Shown in pieces: positions 25,321 to 35,012 of a DNA stretch of 64,000 nucleotides. This stretch comes from Flavobacterium odoriferum (GTDB lineage: Bacteria; Bacteroidota; Bacteroidia; Flavobacteriales; Flavobacteriaceae): the NCBI RefSeq assembly GCF_025499515.1, contig NZ_JAMKFA010000012.1:62001-126000 (forward strand). The letters run 5' to 3'. The notes under the pieces were generated by a model that was given only the letters and a program-made list of their open reading frames with translations, searched no databases and was not told the origin of the DNA. Every line of letters begins with the position of its first letter. The stretch's first letter is position 1. The position numbers and the translations under genes are program-made.

Positions 25321-26253
25321 TTAAAAAAATCTTGGTGAGTATATTTTTTCTGCTTCTCTAAAAACTTCGAATCTTAAAAAGATTTCATGAGAGCCCGAAT
25401 TGTAATGTGCTAATTTTGTGGTTTCGGCATCATAAGAATACCCAACTAACAACTTATCTGATAATTGGAAAGCTACCAATCCGCTTACAGAAGCATTTAA
25501 CCTGTAGGCTGCACCAACCGTTAACTTTTCAAAAAATAAGAAATTTGCTGTCATGTCTATTTGTAAAGGAGCACCTGCAACCATTTTTGAAAGAAAAGCT
25601 GGTTTCATTTTAATTTCTGATGTAAGATCAAATACATATCCAGCCATGAAATAATAATGCATTTTTTCTTTGGCTAGACTATTTCTATCGTTATCATCAT
25701 AATGCTTGGTTTCTAAAAAATTTGGAATAGAAAATCCAACATAATGTTTATCAGAATACCAATAAGCTCCTGCACCAAAATTTGGAGAAAATCGATTATC
25801 TACGTTATTTTGAAATTGAGGATCAGTAGGATCATAAATACTCAATTTTGTATAATCGACATTTAATAGATTTGCTGTTGTTTTTATTCCTAAAGCTAAC
25901 GTAGAAAGGTTATCAAAATTAAGTCGATAAGAAAAATCAACAGAGATTGTATTCTCATCTGAAGGACCAATTTTATCGTTTACAAAAGACAATCCAAGTC
26001 CAATATTAGAAAATCCAATAGGAGAATGCAACGAAAAAGTACTGGTTACTGGCGCTCCATCTAAACCAACCCATTGTGCTCTATACATACCTAAAATACT
26101 CAAAACTTCTTTTGTACCCGCATATGCCGGATTAACATTCATGGTATTATACATATAATTTGTATACTGAGGGTCTTGCTGTGCACATACAGTGTCAGTC
26201 AAAAATAAAAGTAAAATGGGGGTTACTTTTATTAGTTGAGTTAAATAATTCAT
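25321..26253 (-). CDS. PorP/SprF family type IX secretion-associated outer-membrane protein
   Basis: A 310-residue protein with a signal peptide (cleaved near AQQDPQYTNY). The beta-barrel body opens with the family signature QYTNYMYNTMNVNPAYAG and GMYRAQWVGLDGAP. SprF supports secretion of the gliding adhesin SprB in Flavobacterium johnsoniae, and PorP/SprF relatives are typically encoded next to one large T9SS type B cargo. That is the arrangement here, 146 bases downstream of a 1413-residue cargo gene. Cargo specificity is inferred from adjacency. Confidence 0.92.
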   Translation of the reverse strand: MNYLTQLIKVTPILLLFLTDTVCAQQDPQYTNYMYNTMNVNPAYAGTKEVLSILGMYRAQWVGLDGAPVTSTFSLHSPIGFSNIGLGLSFVNDKIGPSDENTISVDFSYRLNFDNLSTLALGIKTTANLLNVDYTKLSIYDPTDPQFQNNVDNRFSPNFGAGAYWYSDKHYVGFSIPNFLETKHYDDNDRNSLAKEKMHYYFMAGYVFDLTSEIKMKPAFLSKMVAGAPLQIDMTANFLFFEKLTVGAAYRLNASVSGLVAFQLSDKLLVGYSYDAETTKLAHYNSGSHEIFLRFEVFREAEKIYSPRFF

Positions 26254-26320
26254 AATGTCAATTTTTGGGAGTTTTTTTTAAAGAACTTAATTGGTTTGCA
26301 GTTATATTTGGTTCTTTAAT

Positions 26321-26365
26321 CTTATTACCCGAAAGGAGTTACAACACTCCTTTCATGGTAATAAG
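26321..26365 (-). repeat. Long two-part hairpin between the adhesin gene and the PorP/SprF gene
   Basis: An outer stem CTTATTACC (26321-26329) pairs with GGTAATAAG (26357-26365). An inner stem GAAAGGAGT (26331-26339) pairs with ACTCCTTTC (26346-26354) around a 6-base loop. All 18 pairs are perfect, with only a small bulge between the stems. In the transcript it follows the adhesin stop by 34 bases and has no T-run, so it looks like an intercistronic processing or stability hairpin rather than a full terminator. Confidence 0.8.
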
Positions 26366-26399
26366 CCCCAAAATTGAACTTAAAAAACTCAACTATTCT

Positions 26400-29300
26400 T
26401 TAATAATTATTATTTACATATAGATATCCTGTTTTTTGAACGTCTTTTCTTTCACCTAAGTTTTCAACAACATAGTCATATTTGATGATGTAGAAATATG
26501 TTCCTGTTGCCAAAACATCTCCAGAAACGTTTAAATCTGTTGCTGATTTACCAGAAAACACATTGCTAACGTTGTCATATCCTCTTACACCGTATATTTT
26601 TGCACCATATCTATTGAAAATTTCTACCGAGTTATTTGGATAACATTCAATTCCTTCTAAGTAAAAAATGTCATTTTTACCATCGTTATTAGGTGTTATT
26701 GCATTAAAAATTGTTATTTCACAAGCCATGTTTAATACTTGAGTAAAAATTGAACTATTGCCACAAGCATCAACAGCTGTCCATTTTCTAATGATTCTTG
26801 ACAAACTTGTACAATCACCTTGCTCGGTAGTTTCTTCAAAAGTGATTGTTACTTCACTTATATTATCACTTGCATTCAATTGTGGAGCAACTGGAACATT
26901 ACCACAGTCTACATAAATTACTTCTTGTATGTTTTCTGTAAAAACTGGTGCAGTAATATCAACAATTGTGACAACTTGTGAAATCATTTCTTCGTTTCCA
27001 CAAGAATCTGAAGCTGTCCAATATCTTATGATTTCGTAATTTCCTATACAATTTCCTTGAATAGTTTCTTCTTCATATACAATAGTAACCACGCCACAAT
27101 TATCTGAAGCTGTAATTGTATAAGTTGGAATTTCAGCAGTATTTTCAATCGTTAATTGTGTAGGGATAACTGAACTAAAAACTGGCGGTGTAGTGTCTTG
27201 AACCGTAATATTTTGGATGTGAATTACAGAATTTCCACAGCTATCAGTTGCAATCCATTTTCTTACAATAGTATAAGAATTAGCACATGCCCCTAATGTA
27301 ATTTCATCTTGAGAAGTGATTATTACTTCACTACAATTATCGGTTGCTTGAACATTTTCGGCAACTGGAATAGCATTACATTCTACCACAACATCTACTG
27401 GTAATGTCCCAGAAAAAACTGGAGCAATGGTATCGTTTACATGAAATGTTTCTGAGCAAGTTACTGTATTCATAACCGTATTTTCATTCGCTTCTCTTAC
27501 TCCATTTAAATTATAATCTGCATAAACTGAAATGGTATAAGTTCGTATTACATCTGAATTACATCCATTAAATTCGTTATTAGTTGCAGTGATAACCACA
27601 ATGCCACACATAGAATCACCTATTTTACCTAAACCATCCCCTAACTGTTCAAACTCTACTTGTGTTAAAATAGTTGCTGTAGGGATTTCATCATAACATT
27701 GTACCGATGTTATTCCAAAATTTGGGCAAGTAACTTCCAATTCACATTGAGATGAAAGTGTGATTAAAGCTAAATTTGAAATATTTCCTTGAAAATCATT
27801 AATCGTATAATTTACAGGAGTTGGATCTCCATAAAAACCAGCAACTGGGGTAAAGGTTACAGCACCTGTTATTGAATTTACATTCCAGTGTCCTTCACCT
27901 GAAACAAACATAGAAGTACTAGTAGAAAAACTACTTGCAGTTGAAGGCAATTGTAAAACAACAGTTTGAACATCTACTAAATCACCCACAACATCATTAA
28001 AGGGAACATCAATTGTAATTGAAGAGCCTGGTGTGTAAAAAATTGCATCATCAACCGCGATAGGTAAACAATCAAACGAAATAGATGCATTGGCAATATT
28101 ATTATTAAAATCGCGAACTGTATAAAAAATACTATTTGGCACGCCTGTAAAGCTATCATCTGGAGTAAAAGTTACTAAACCAGTAGAAAGTTCAACAGAC
28201 CATATTCCTTCATTAAGAATTGAAAATCCAATTACTTCACCAGAAGGGCACAATACAATGTTATTTGCAAAAGTAGGAGCAATTAATCTAACAGAAATTG
28301 GATTAATTAAAGAACCTAAAACATCATTCCCTGATACATTTATAATCGAAGCCAATCCAACTGAGCATAAAACTATATCATCAGAAGCAACTGGACAATT
28401 TACATAAGCAACTATTTGAACTGATAATGCTACTTGATTCGCACAATTAGTATCTGTATCGGTAAAAGTATAATTATAGTTACCGGCCGATAAACTAGAA
28501 TGAACAAATGTTGAAGTTGAACCAGTAAAAGTTGCTCCAGTTACAAGTTCTGTTATTGACCAATTTGCTGGTAAATTACCAAACATAACCGACCCTATTG
28601 ATGATTGGCAAGTTGGCTGAACAAGTTCCATAATTATTGGCTGTGGAGCTTCATATACATAGAAAACTTGAGCAAACTCCCTACCACATGAGTCTAATGA
28701 CTTTGCTGTATAAGTAGTACCTGGCGTTAATCCTGTAAATACTGATGAAGATTGATATGGAAATATTTGTGTTGTAGCTGTAGCGTCATACAATGCATAT
28801 GTGTAAGGTGCTTTTCCTCCAGTTGCTATCATATTAACACTGGTATCACAAGCATCAATAGAAGCAAAATAAAATGGACTTAAATCAACATTAAATGGGT
28901 ATTCATATAAATATCCACCAGCAAGTCTTGGCAATCCGTTTACTCCACCAAATTGTGCTGGTTCTATAGGATTATTGTGAGAAGTAACTCCTCCATATCT
29001 AAAATAATAAGTTTCATCATTTGGCAAACTAAATGAAACCTGATATCCTCCCCAAACTGCACTAAAATTAAATGGAGGACCAAATCCAATAATCCCAGAA
29101 AAAAGCAAAGTCCCATCAGATTTGTATACAGCAGCAGTTGTTCCTGAAAATACCGCTGGTACAGATAAATAAACCATTACATCTTCTGTAACCATACCAC
29201 AATAATCTAAGGTATGACTAACCTCTAAGCTTCTTGAACAAGTAGTATTATAGTCGAATGTACTTGTTTTTCCACAGGCATCAGTTACTGTAAAATTATA

Positions 29301-30641
29301 TGTTCCAGGAGGAAATGATTTCACAGCATCAATTACTATAGGCGAAGGTATATTAGGTGTATTTATTGTTGTTGAAAAAGGATAATTAATAATTGAAGAT
29401 GTGTTAACAACTCCTGTTCCTGACTGTGTTGAATAGGTTGTAGGACCTGAATTAAAAGTTATTGTCAAAGGAGCAATAGCTAAACTAGAAATAGGCAACT
29501 CATTTAAATTCAAAAATGTAATATCATCGAAGAAAAAACTATCTCCTGTCCAAATACTACTATGGCATGAAACAGATGGTTGAAAAGGAACACTTTGTTG
29601 AGTTATTGTCTTTTGAATAGTAACACCACAAGCATCTACTAATGTAATTACATAGTCAATATCAAATCTTAATCCTAATGCAATTGGCACTGAACCACCC
29701 ATTGGTACAGATTTAATATGTGACAAATTTACTAATTGAGATAAAATGGGTTGACCATTAACATCTAATGCAACTCCTTCTGGATTTGAAGCTTCTGCAA
29801 CAGTAACTTGAACAGGATTTGTCACATTTACACGAAACATTTTTACATCATATCCTAGAGAGCAAACATCATCCATATTTTCAACACTTAATATTCTTGG
29901 CGAATCAAAAACAATGTCCTGAACAGTTGGTAATTCTAATGAACCTCCAGTAATGGTTCCACAATTATTATATCCTTCATAAGTTATGTTCCCACCATTA
30001 AAAAATGAAATTGGAATACTTATATCAGTTTTAAATTGAGTAAAAGTATAGTTAGCTGTTTGCGGTATAGTGTTTATGAACGTTAATGTTGCGCCCAAAT
30101 TATTTACAAAAGTGTACGTCACACTTCCAGAAGTACTTCCTGAGTTTGTTGTTATTTTAAATTTTAGAATATCTCCACAATTACTTTCGGAAGAATATTT
30201 ATCTATATGTGTTATAGTAGTTATTATTGAAGGAATATTTGGCAAAGTAGCATATATAGCAATAACCTTATCTGCACTATTTCCTCCGCATTGATCAATT
30301 ATATCAACGGTGTAAACGCCAGCAATTAATCCTGTTACTACAAAAACCGATGAATTCATTGGAATTAAGTGTGTTGATGCTCCAGAAGGTCCACTTAAGA
30401 TTCGAACAGCATATTGCTGGTTTGTAAAATCATTAACACCAACAGTACTAAAAATATTTGAAAAACGAAGTTCTCCATCATTACCATTATGACATCTTGG
30501 CGAATAGGTACCAACAATAAAATTATCTGCTGGTCTAATGGCTCCATTCACACATTGTGAAAAAGCTCCCATATTTGACAATAAAAGAACAAGTATGCTA
30601 GTTTTAGCAATTAAAGTAAGTAGTTTTGTTCTCATAATCAT
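26400..30641 (-). CDS. Large secreted T9SS type B protein (gliding motility-associated C-terminal domain)
   Basis: A 1413-residue extracellular protein. A signal peptide (about 1-29, ending GAFSQ) precedes a long beta-rich, Cys-containing region. Two tandem Ig/cadherin-like repeats of about 100 residues follow (about 751-960; both contain a TGLVTFTPDDSF or TGAVTFTPVAGF strand). Three HYR-like repeats of about 77 residues come next (from about 1072, 1150 and 1227; each with a DNC motif and W-x-A-x-D-x-CGN). The C-terminus (about 1307-1413) is the CHU_C/type B sorting domain: ITPNNDGKNDIFYLEGIECY, then VEIFNRYGAKIY. Such proteins are exported by T9SS and act as adhesins or surface fibres. A PorP/SprF gene follows on the same strand. 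Confidence 0.92.
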   Translation of the reverse strand: MIMRTKLLTLIAKTSILVLLLSNMGAFSQCVNGAIRPADNFIVGTYSPRCHNGNDGELRFSNIFSTVGVNDFTNQQYAVRILSGPSGASTHLIPMNSSVFVVTGLIAGVYTVDIIDQCGGNSADKVIAIYATLPNIPSIITTITHIDKYSSESNCGDILKFKITTNSGSTSGSVTYTFVNNLGATLTFINTIPQTANYTFTQFKTDISIPISFFNGGNITYEGYNNCGTITGGSLELPTVQDIVFDSPRILSVENMDDVCSLGYDVKMFRVNVTNPVQVTVAEASNPEGVALDVNGQPILSQLVNLSHIKSVPMGGSVPIALGLRFDIDYVITLVDACGVTIQKTITQQSVPFQPSVSCHSSIWTGDSFFFDDITFLNLNELPISSLAIAPLTITFNSGPTTYSTQSGTGVVNTSSIINYPFSTTINTPNIPSPIVIDAVKSFPPGTYNFTVTDACGKTSTFDYNTTCSRSLEVSHTLDYCGMVTEDVMVYLSVPAVFSGTTAAVYKSDGTLLFSGIIGFGPPFNFSAVWGGYQVSFSLPNDETYYFRYGGVTSHNNPIEPAQFGGVNGLPRLAGGYLYEYPFNVDLSPFYFASIDACDTSVNMIATGGKAPYTYALYDATATTQIFPYQSSSVFTGLTPGTTYTAKSLDSCGREFAQVFYVYEAPQPIIMELVQPTCQSSIGSVMFGNLPANWSITELVTGATFTGSTSTFVHSSLSAGNYNYTFTDTDTNCANQVALSVQIVAYVNCPVASDDIVLCSVGLASIINVSGNDVLGSLINPISVRLIAPTFANNIVLCPSGEVIGFSILNEGIWSVELSTGLVTFTPDDSFTGVPNSIFYTVRDFNNNIANASISFDCLPIAVDDAIFYTPGSSITIDVPFNDVVGDLVDVQTVVLQLPSTASSFSTSTSMFVSGEGHWNVNSITGAVTFTPVAGFYGDPTPVNYTINDFQGNISNLALITLSSQCELEVTCPNFGITSVQCYDEIPTATILTQVEFEQLGDGLGKIGDSMCGIVVITATNNEFNGCNSDVIRTYTISVYADYNLNGVREANENTVMNTVTCSETFHVNDTIAPVFSGTLPVDVVVECNAIPVAENVQATDNCSEVIITSQDEITLGACANSYTIVRKWIATDSCGNSVIHIQNITVQDTTPPVFSSVIPTQLTIENTAEIPTYTITASDNCGVVTIVYEEETIQGNCIGNYEIIRYWTASDSCGNEEMISQVVTIVDITAPVFTENIQEVIYVDCGNVPVAPQLNASDNISEVTITFEETTEQGDCTSLSRIIRKWTAVDACGNSSIFTQVLNMACEITIFNAITPNNDGKNDIFYLEGIECYPNNSVEIFNRYGAKIYGVRGYDNVSNVFSGKSATDLNVSGDVLATGTYFYIIKYDYVVENLGERKDVQKTGYLYVNNNY

Positions 30642-30986
30642 TTAATTAAGGTTATTCTGCTTTTTTGATAAAACAAATTTCACTCAACTAAATCCGGAAA
30701 TCAATCAACTATTAACAAGTGGTACGATTTTATTAATAAGTGTTATGATTTTAAAACATTATGTACTTTTTAAAGAAGAACTATTTACAAAATGGTTAGA
30801 TATAACACAAAGTATTGACAAAATAACATTCAAAGCTTTATTTTATTTACAAATACACAAGTATTTATTATTTTTTTTACTAATTTTACAGAGCACCCCA
30901 ACAAACCATTTAATTCTTAAAAGACGTTAACCACCTATTTTTTTTTGTTTTTTAATCTTTATCCCTTTTTAAATTATTTTTAAGCT
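30642..30986. other. Divergent intergenic region between adhesin and multi-PAS kinase genes
   Basis: 345 bases with no convincing gene. It contains two 16-bp direct repeats (see 30717-30753), long A/T runs and a T-rich stretch before the kinase ATG. A 61-codon open frame at 30745-30930 has an amino-acid composition unlike its neighbours and is not called. No exact TAnnTTTG box was found for either gene. Confidence 0.5.
30717..30753 (+). repeat. 16-bp direct repeats with 21-bp period
   Basis: AAGTGGTACGATTTTA (30717-30732) and AAGTGTTATGATTTTA (30738-30753) match at 14 of 16 positions and repeat after exactly 21 bases, two helical turns. This geometry is that of binding sites for dimers arranged head to tail, for example LytTR-type regulators. 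No consensus match to a known site is claimed. Confidence 0.6.
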
Positions 30987-33900
30987 ATGCCCAAAAAAAA
31001 AGCGATTGAAAACAATACAGTTCTTAGTCAAAAAAGATATGAAACCATCAATCAAAAAAGTTTAGAATTAACAGCCATTATTGATTCAGATTACAACTAC
31101 CATTTTATAAGTCCAAATTGTAAAAAAATAACGGGTTATAAAGAAGAAGAAATAATCGGAAAAAGTATTTTCGAATTTATTCACCTTGAAGACATACACT
31201 TTGTGAAAGTTGAATTTGAAAAAATTAATTCAAATGAAGAACAACATTGTACGCCCTATCGATTTAAAACAAAAAAAAATACATGGATTTGGCTTAATTG
31301 CTTAATTTCAAATCACATCAACGATCCATTAATTAACGGTTATGTCATTAATAGTTCAGATGTAACTAATTTAATCGAAACCCAAAACAAATTAGAGAAA
31401 AACAACGAGCGATTAGATTTTCTTAATAAAATTAATGACAATATCATCTATGAAGGTAATTTTTCAACTAATTTATTTGATTTTAGTGATAATTTTTACA
31501 ATCATTTTAGTTCAGAATTCAAAACTAAAGGATTTAACCTTGAAGATTGGAAAACACTAATTCATCCTTCTGACTATAAAAAGGTAAAACAAAGTTGGGA
31601 TACCTTTTTATCTAATAAAAATGAAACCAAATGGACGGATGAATATCGTATGCAAAAACATGACAATACATATTTATACGTAGAAGATACCGCTTTTGTA
31701 ATTAGAGATCATGAAGGATTGCCTCAAAAGGTTATTGGGAGCATAAAAAACAATAACATTAAAAAAAATTCTGAAATAAAAAAAAGAATAGAAAACCAAC
31801 TCGCTACTTTTTTTAAAGAAGATATTCGTTTAATGAATATTTTAAAATCTACTTTGCAATATTTAATTACAGAAGGCGATTTTTTAACAGCAGAAATATG
31901 GATTCTTAATAATGATAAAAATAAAATAAATTTAATTCAATCACTTACAAAGGATAAAAAAGTAGAAGCAATATATGCTAAAACAAATTCTATATATAAT
32001 TTTTCAAAAGGAGAAGGTTTGCCAGGCATTATATGGGACAAACAAGAACCTGAAATATGGGATAAAACCGAAATCAAAGAAAAATTTAAACGCACAAGTT
32101 TAGCAAACTCTTTAAACATTAAATCAATTTTAGGAATTCCACTTTTACACAATAATGTTTTTATTGGAACTTTAATTCTAAGTACTAACGAGGAATTAAA
32201 ATATGATTGTATAAGAACTGAACCTTTTTTATCATTAGGTAATTTCCTTGGAGCTGAAATAAAAAGAAAAGAACAGGAAGAAATGTTATATCTTATGTTT
32301 CAAAGCTCTTCAGATATTTTAGCTATTGTAAACACAAATGGTTATTTTACAAAAGTAAATCCTACATTTTGCAAACTATTAGGCTACACAGAGCAAGAAC
32401 TAATGAACCATCCTTATACTTATTTTTTACACCCAAAAGATTTAGACAATACTAATAAAGAATACGAAGAAACCATCACCGGTGAACGAAATTCAAATAA
32501 TTTTACCAATAGATATCGCACAAAAAATGGGGATTATAAATGGATTTCATGGAGTTCATCAGATGTTTTTGGCGAAGAAGGTCAAGTATTTGCATATGGT
32601 AGAAACATATCTGATCTAAAAGAATTACAACAATTATTACTTGAAACTGCTAAACTTGCCAAAGTAGGAAGCTGGGAATACAATTTAGATAATAATAAAG
32701 ACATTTATCTATCAAACATAACCAAAAAAATTTGTGTAATTGACCCAAAATCAAAAGTAACTTATCAAGATTTTTTTAATTTATTTACAGAAGAAAGTAA
32801 AAATGAAATCAGAAAATGTTTCAAAAGATTAATTGAATTAAATGAAAATTTTGATAAAGAATTTTTAATCCAAACTATAAATAGCAAGAATAAATGGATA
32901 AGATGCATTGGTCAATCTGAACGAGATAGTAACGACAAATGCGTTAAAATTTCGGGAAGTATTCAAGACATAAATAAGCAGAAACAAAATGAGATTGAAA
33001 TCGCTAAAAAGAATAATTATTTATCAGCTCTAACTGATATTATTACCGAATTATTACAATCAAACAACTGTTATGAATCGTTAAATAATGTTTTCAAAAT
33101 TGCTGGAAAAACAATTAATGTAGACCGAGTATATTATTTTGAAATACACAATCATCCAAAAACCAATGCTCCAAGCTGTAGCCAAAAGATTGAATGGACA
33201 CAAGATCACATAGAACCAGAAATTGAAAATCCAATGTGGCAAAACATTCCATTAGATGCCTTTTCAGATTTTTTTACTCCGCTATCAAAAGGAGAACCAT
33301 TTACAACAATTGTCTCAAAATTACCAAAAGGAGAACTCAAAGAATCACTAACCATTCAAAAAATTAAATCTGTACTCATTTTACCTGTAACCATAAATAA
33401 TTCATTACACGGATTCATTGGATTTGACGATTGCTCTCAAGAAAGAAATTGGAAATACAGCGAAATATCTTTTTTGCACAACGTTACTTCAAATTTAGCA
33501 GCCAAAATCCATAGAATGAAAGTGCAATCAGATTTAGAAAAAACATTAAAAGAACGAAACAATATATTAGAAAGTATTGGAGATGCATTCTTTACGTTAG
33601 ACAGAAACTGGATTGTCACTTATTGGAACAAAGAATCTGAAAGAATTACAGGAGTCAAAAGACAAGAATTAATTGGTAAGAATTTTTGGGAATTTTTCCC
33701 TCAATTAGAAGGTGGTTTATATGACATAAATTATCACAAATCTGTTAAAACAAATAAAAGCGTTTATTTTCAAGATTATTTTGATTCCCTAAATGTTTGG
33801 CTAGATGTTAGTGCCTATCCATCAAAAGAAGGTCTTTCTGTTTATTATAAAGACATTACAACTACAAAAAAATATGAAGAAGAACTTCGTGCTTCAAATG

Positions 33901-35012
33901 AACGATTTGAAAAATCTACTTTAGCAACAAATGATGCTATTTGGGATTGGAACATAGAAGAAAAATCAATTTATAGAGGAAATGGTTTTAAAAAATTATT
34001 TGGTTATGCAGTTCCCGATAAAATATATGACATAGATGTTCTAAATTTAATCAAGTCAAGAATTCACATAGATGAAGCCGAAGAAGTTATTGCATCATTA
34101 ATAAAAACAATTAAAAATCCAAAAAAAAACAACTGGGAAAAAGAATACAGATATGTAAAAGCCAACGGAAAATATGCTTTTGTAATTAACCGTGGTGTAA
34201 TTATAAGAAATGAATCTGGAATAGCCACAAGGATTGTTGGCGCATTGCAAGATATAACTGAACGAAAAGAAAATGAAGAATCGCTAAAAATTTTAAATAA
34301 AAAACTTGAAATTCAAACAAAAGATTTAATCAATTCAAATCAAGAATTGGAACAATTTGCTTATATTGCATCACATGATTTACAAGAACCATTACGCATG
34401 GTTACAAGCTTTTTAACGCAATTAGAAAATAAATACCAGAATGTTCTTGACGAAAAAGGTAAACAGTACATAAATTTTGCTGTTGATGGCGCTAATAGAA
34501 TGCGAAACATTATATTAGATATTCTAGAATATTCAAAAGTAGGTAAATCAACAAACGAAGAAAAAGAGCTAATTAATATCAATGAAATATTAAATGAAGT
34601 AGCTAAAATAAATCAAAAAATTATTGAAGAAACAAAAGCCAAAATAGTTTTCGAAGAATTACCTGAAATATACGCCTACAAATCACCTTTAATACAAATA
34701 TTTCACAATTTAATTGGCAATGCGCTTAAATATCAGACAGGCAATAACAAACCTGTAGTAAACATTTCCTGCGAAAAAACAGATTCAGTTTGGCAATTTA
34801 AAGTAACTGATAATGGAATCGGTATTCCAAAAGAATATTTGGAAAAGATTTTTGTAATCTTTCAAAGATTGCACTCAAAAAGTGAATACAGCGGAACTGG
34901 AATGGGATTAGCAATTGTTAAAAAATTGATAGAAAATTTGGGTGGAGAAATTTGGGTAGAATCTGAAATTAATAAAGGAAGCGCTTTTTATTTTACAATA
35001 CCTATTAAATGA
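30987..35012 (+). CDS. Multi-PAS/GAF sensor histidine kinase (1341 aa)
   Basis: A soluble kinase with an unusually long sensory region. In order it has PAS (about 25-125, YNYHFISPNCKKITGYKEEE), PAS_3-like (about 135-260), GAF (about 275-425), PAS (about 430-550, FTKVNPTFCKLLGYTEQELM), a PAS-like segment (560-670), a second GAF-like domain (about 685-850), PAS (855-970, IVTYWNKESERITGVKRQEL) and a PAS_3-like domain (975-1095). The dimerisation helix has H1130 in ASHDLQEPLRMVTSFL, and the ATPase domain has NLIGNALKYQ, DNGIGI and GTGMGLAIV. There is no membrane segment. It overlaps the next kinase by 4 bases. Ligands are unknown. Confidence 0.92.
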   Translation: MPKKKAIENNTVLSQKRYETINQKSLELTAIIDSDYNYHFISPNCKKITGYKEEEIIGKSIFEFIHLEDIHFVKVEFEKINSNEEQHCTPYRFKTKKNTWIWLNCLISNHINDPLINGYVINSSDVTNLIETQNKLEKNNERLDFLNKINDNIIYEGNFSTNLFDFSDNFYNHFSSEFKTKGFNLEDWKTLIHPSDYKKVKQSWDTFLSNKNETKWTDEYRMQKHDNTYLYVEDTAFVIRDHEGLPQKVIGSIKNNNIKKNSEIKKRIENQLATFFKEDIRLMNILKSTLQYLITEGDFLTAEIWILNNDKNKINLIQSLTKDKKVEAIYAKTNSIYNFSKGEGLPGIIWDKQEPEIWDKTEIKEKFKRTSLANSLNIKSILGIPLLHNNVFIGTLILSTNEELKYDCIRTEPFLSLGNFLGAEIKRKEQEEMLYLMFQSSSDILAIVNTNGYFTKVNPTFCKLLGYTEQELMNHPYTYFLHPKDLDNTNKEYEETITGERNSNNFTNRYRTKNGDYKWISWSSSDVFGEEGQVFAYGRNISDLKELQQLLLETAKLAKVGSWEYNLDNNKDIYLSNITKKICVIDPKSKVTYQDFFNLFTEESKNEIRKCFKRLIELNENFDKEFLIQTINSKNKWIRCIGQSERDSNDKCVKISGSIQDINKQKQNEIEIAKKNNYLSALTDIITELLQSNNCYESLNNVFKIAGKTINVDRVYYFEIHNHPKTNAPSCSQKIEWTQDHIEPEIENPMWQNIPLDAFSDFFTPLSKGEPFTTIVSKLPKGELKESLTIQKIKSVLILPVTINNSLHGFIGFDDCSQERNWKYSEISFLHNVTSNLAAKIHRMKVQSDLEKTLKERNNILESIGDAFFTLDRNWIVTYWNKESERITGVKRQELIGKNFWEFFPQLEGGLYDINYHKSVKTNKSVYFQDYFDSLNVWLDVSAYPSKEGLSVYYKDITTTKKYEEELRASNERFEKSTLATNDAIWDWNIEEKSIYRGNGFKKLFGYAVPDKIYDIDVLNLIKSRIHIDEAEEVIASLIKTIKNPKKNNWEKEYRYVKANGKYAFVINRGVIIRNESGIATRIVGALQDITERKENEESLKILNKKLEIQTKDLINSNQELEQFAYIASHDLQEPLRMVTSFLTQLENKYQNVLDEKGKQYINFAVDGANRMRNIILDILEYSKVGKSTNEEKELININEILNEVAKINQKIIEETKAKIVFEELPEIYAYKSPLIQIFHNLIGNALKYQTGNNKPVVNISCEKTDSVWQFKVTDNGIGIPKEYLEKIFVIFQRLHSKSEYSGTGMGLAIVKKLIENLGGEIWVESEINKGSAFYFTIPIK

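Noticed and set aside
30745..30930. 61-codon plus-strand open frame before the multi-PAS kinase
   Set aside because: It starts inside the 21-bp-phased repeat, has no promoter or coupling to the next gene, and its hydrophobic low-complexity composition is what AT-rich noncoding DNA gives.
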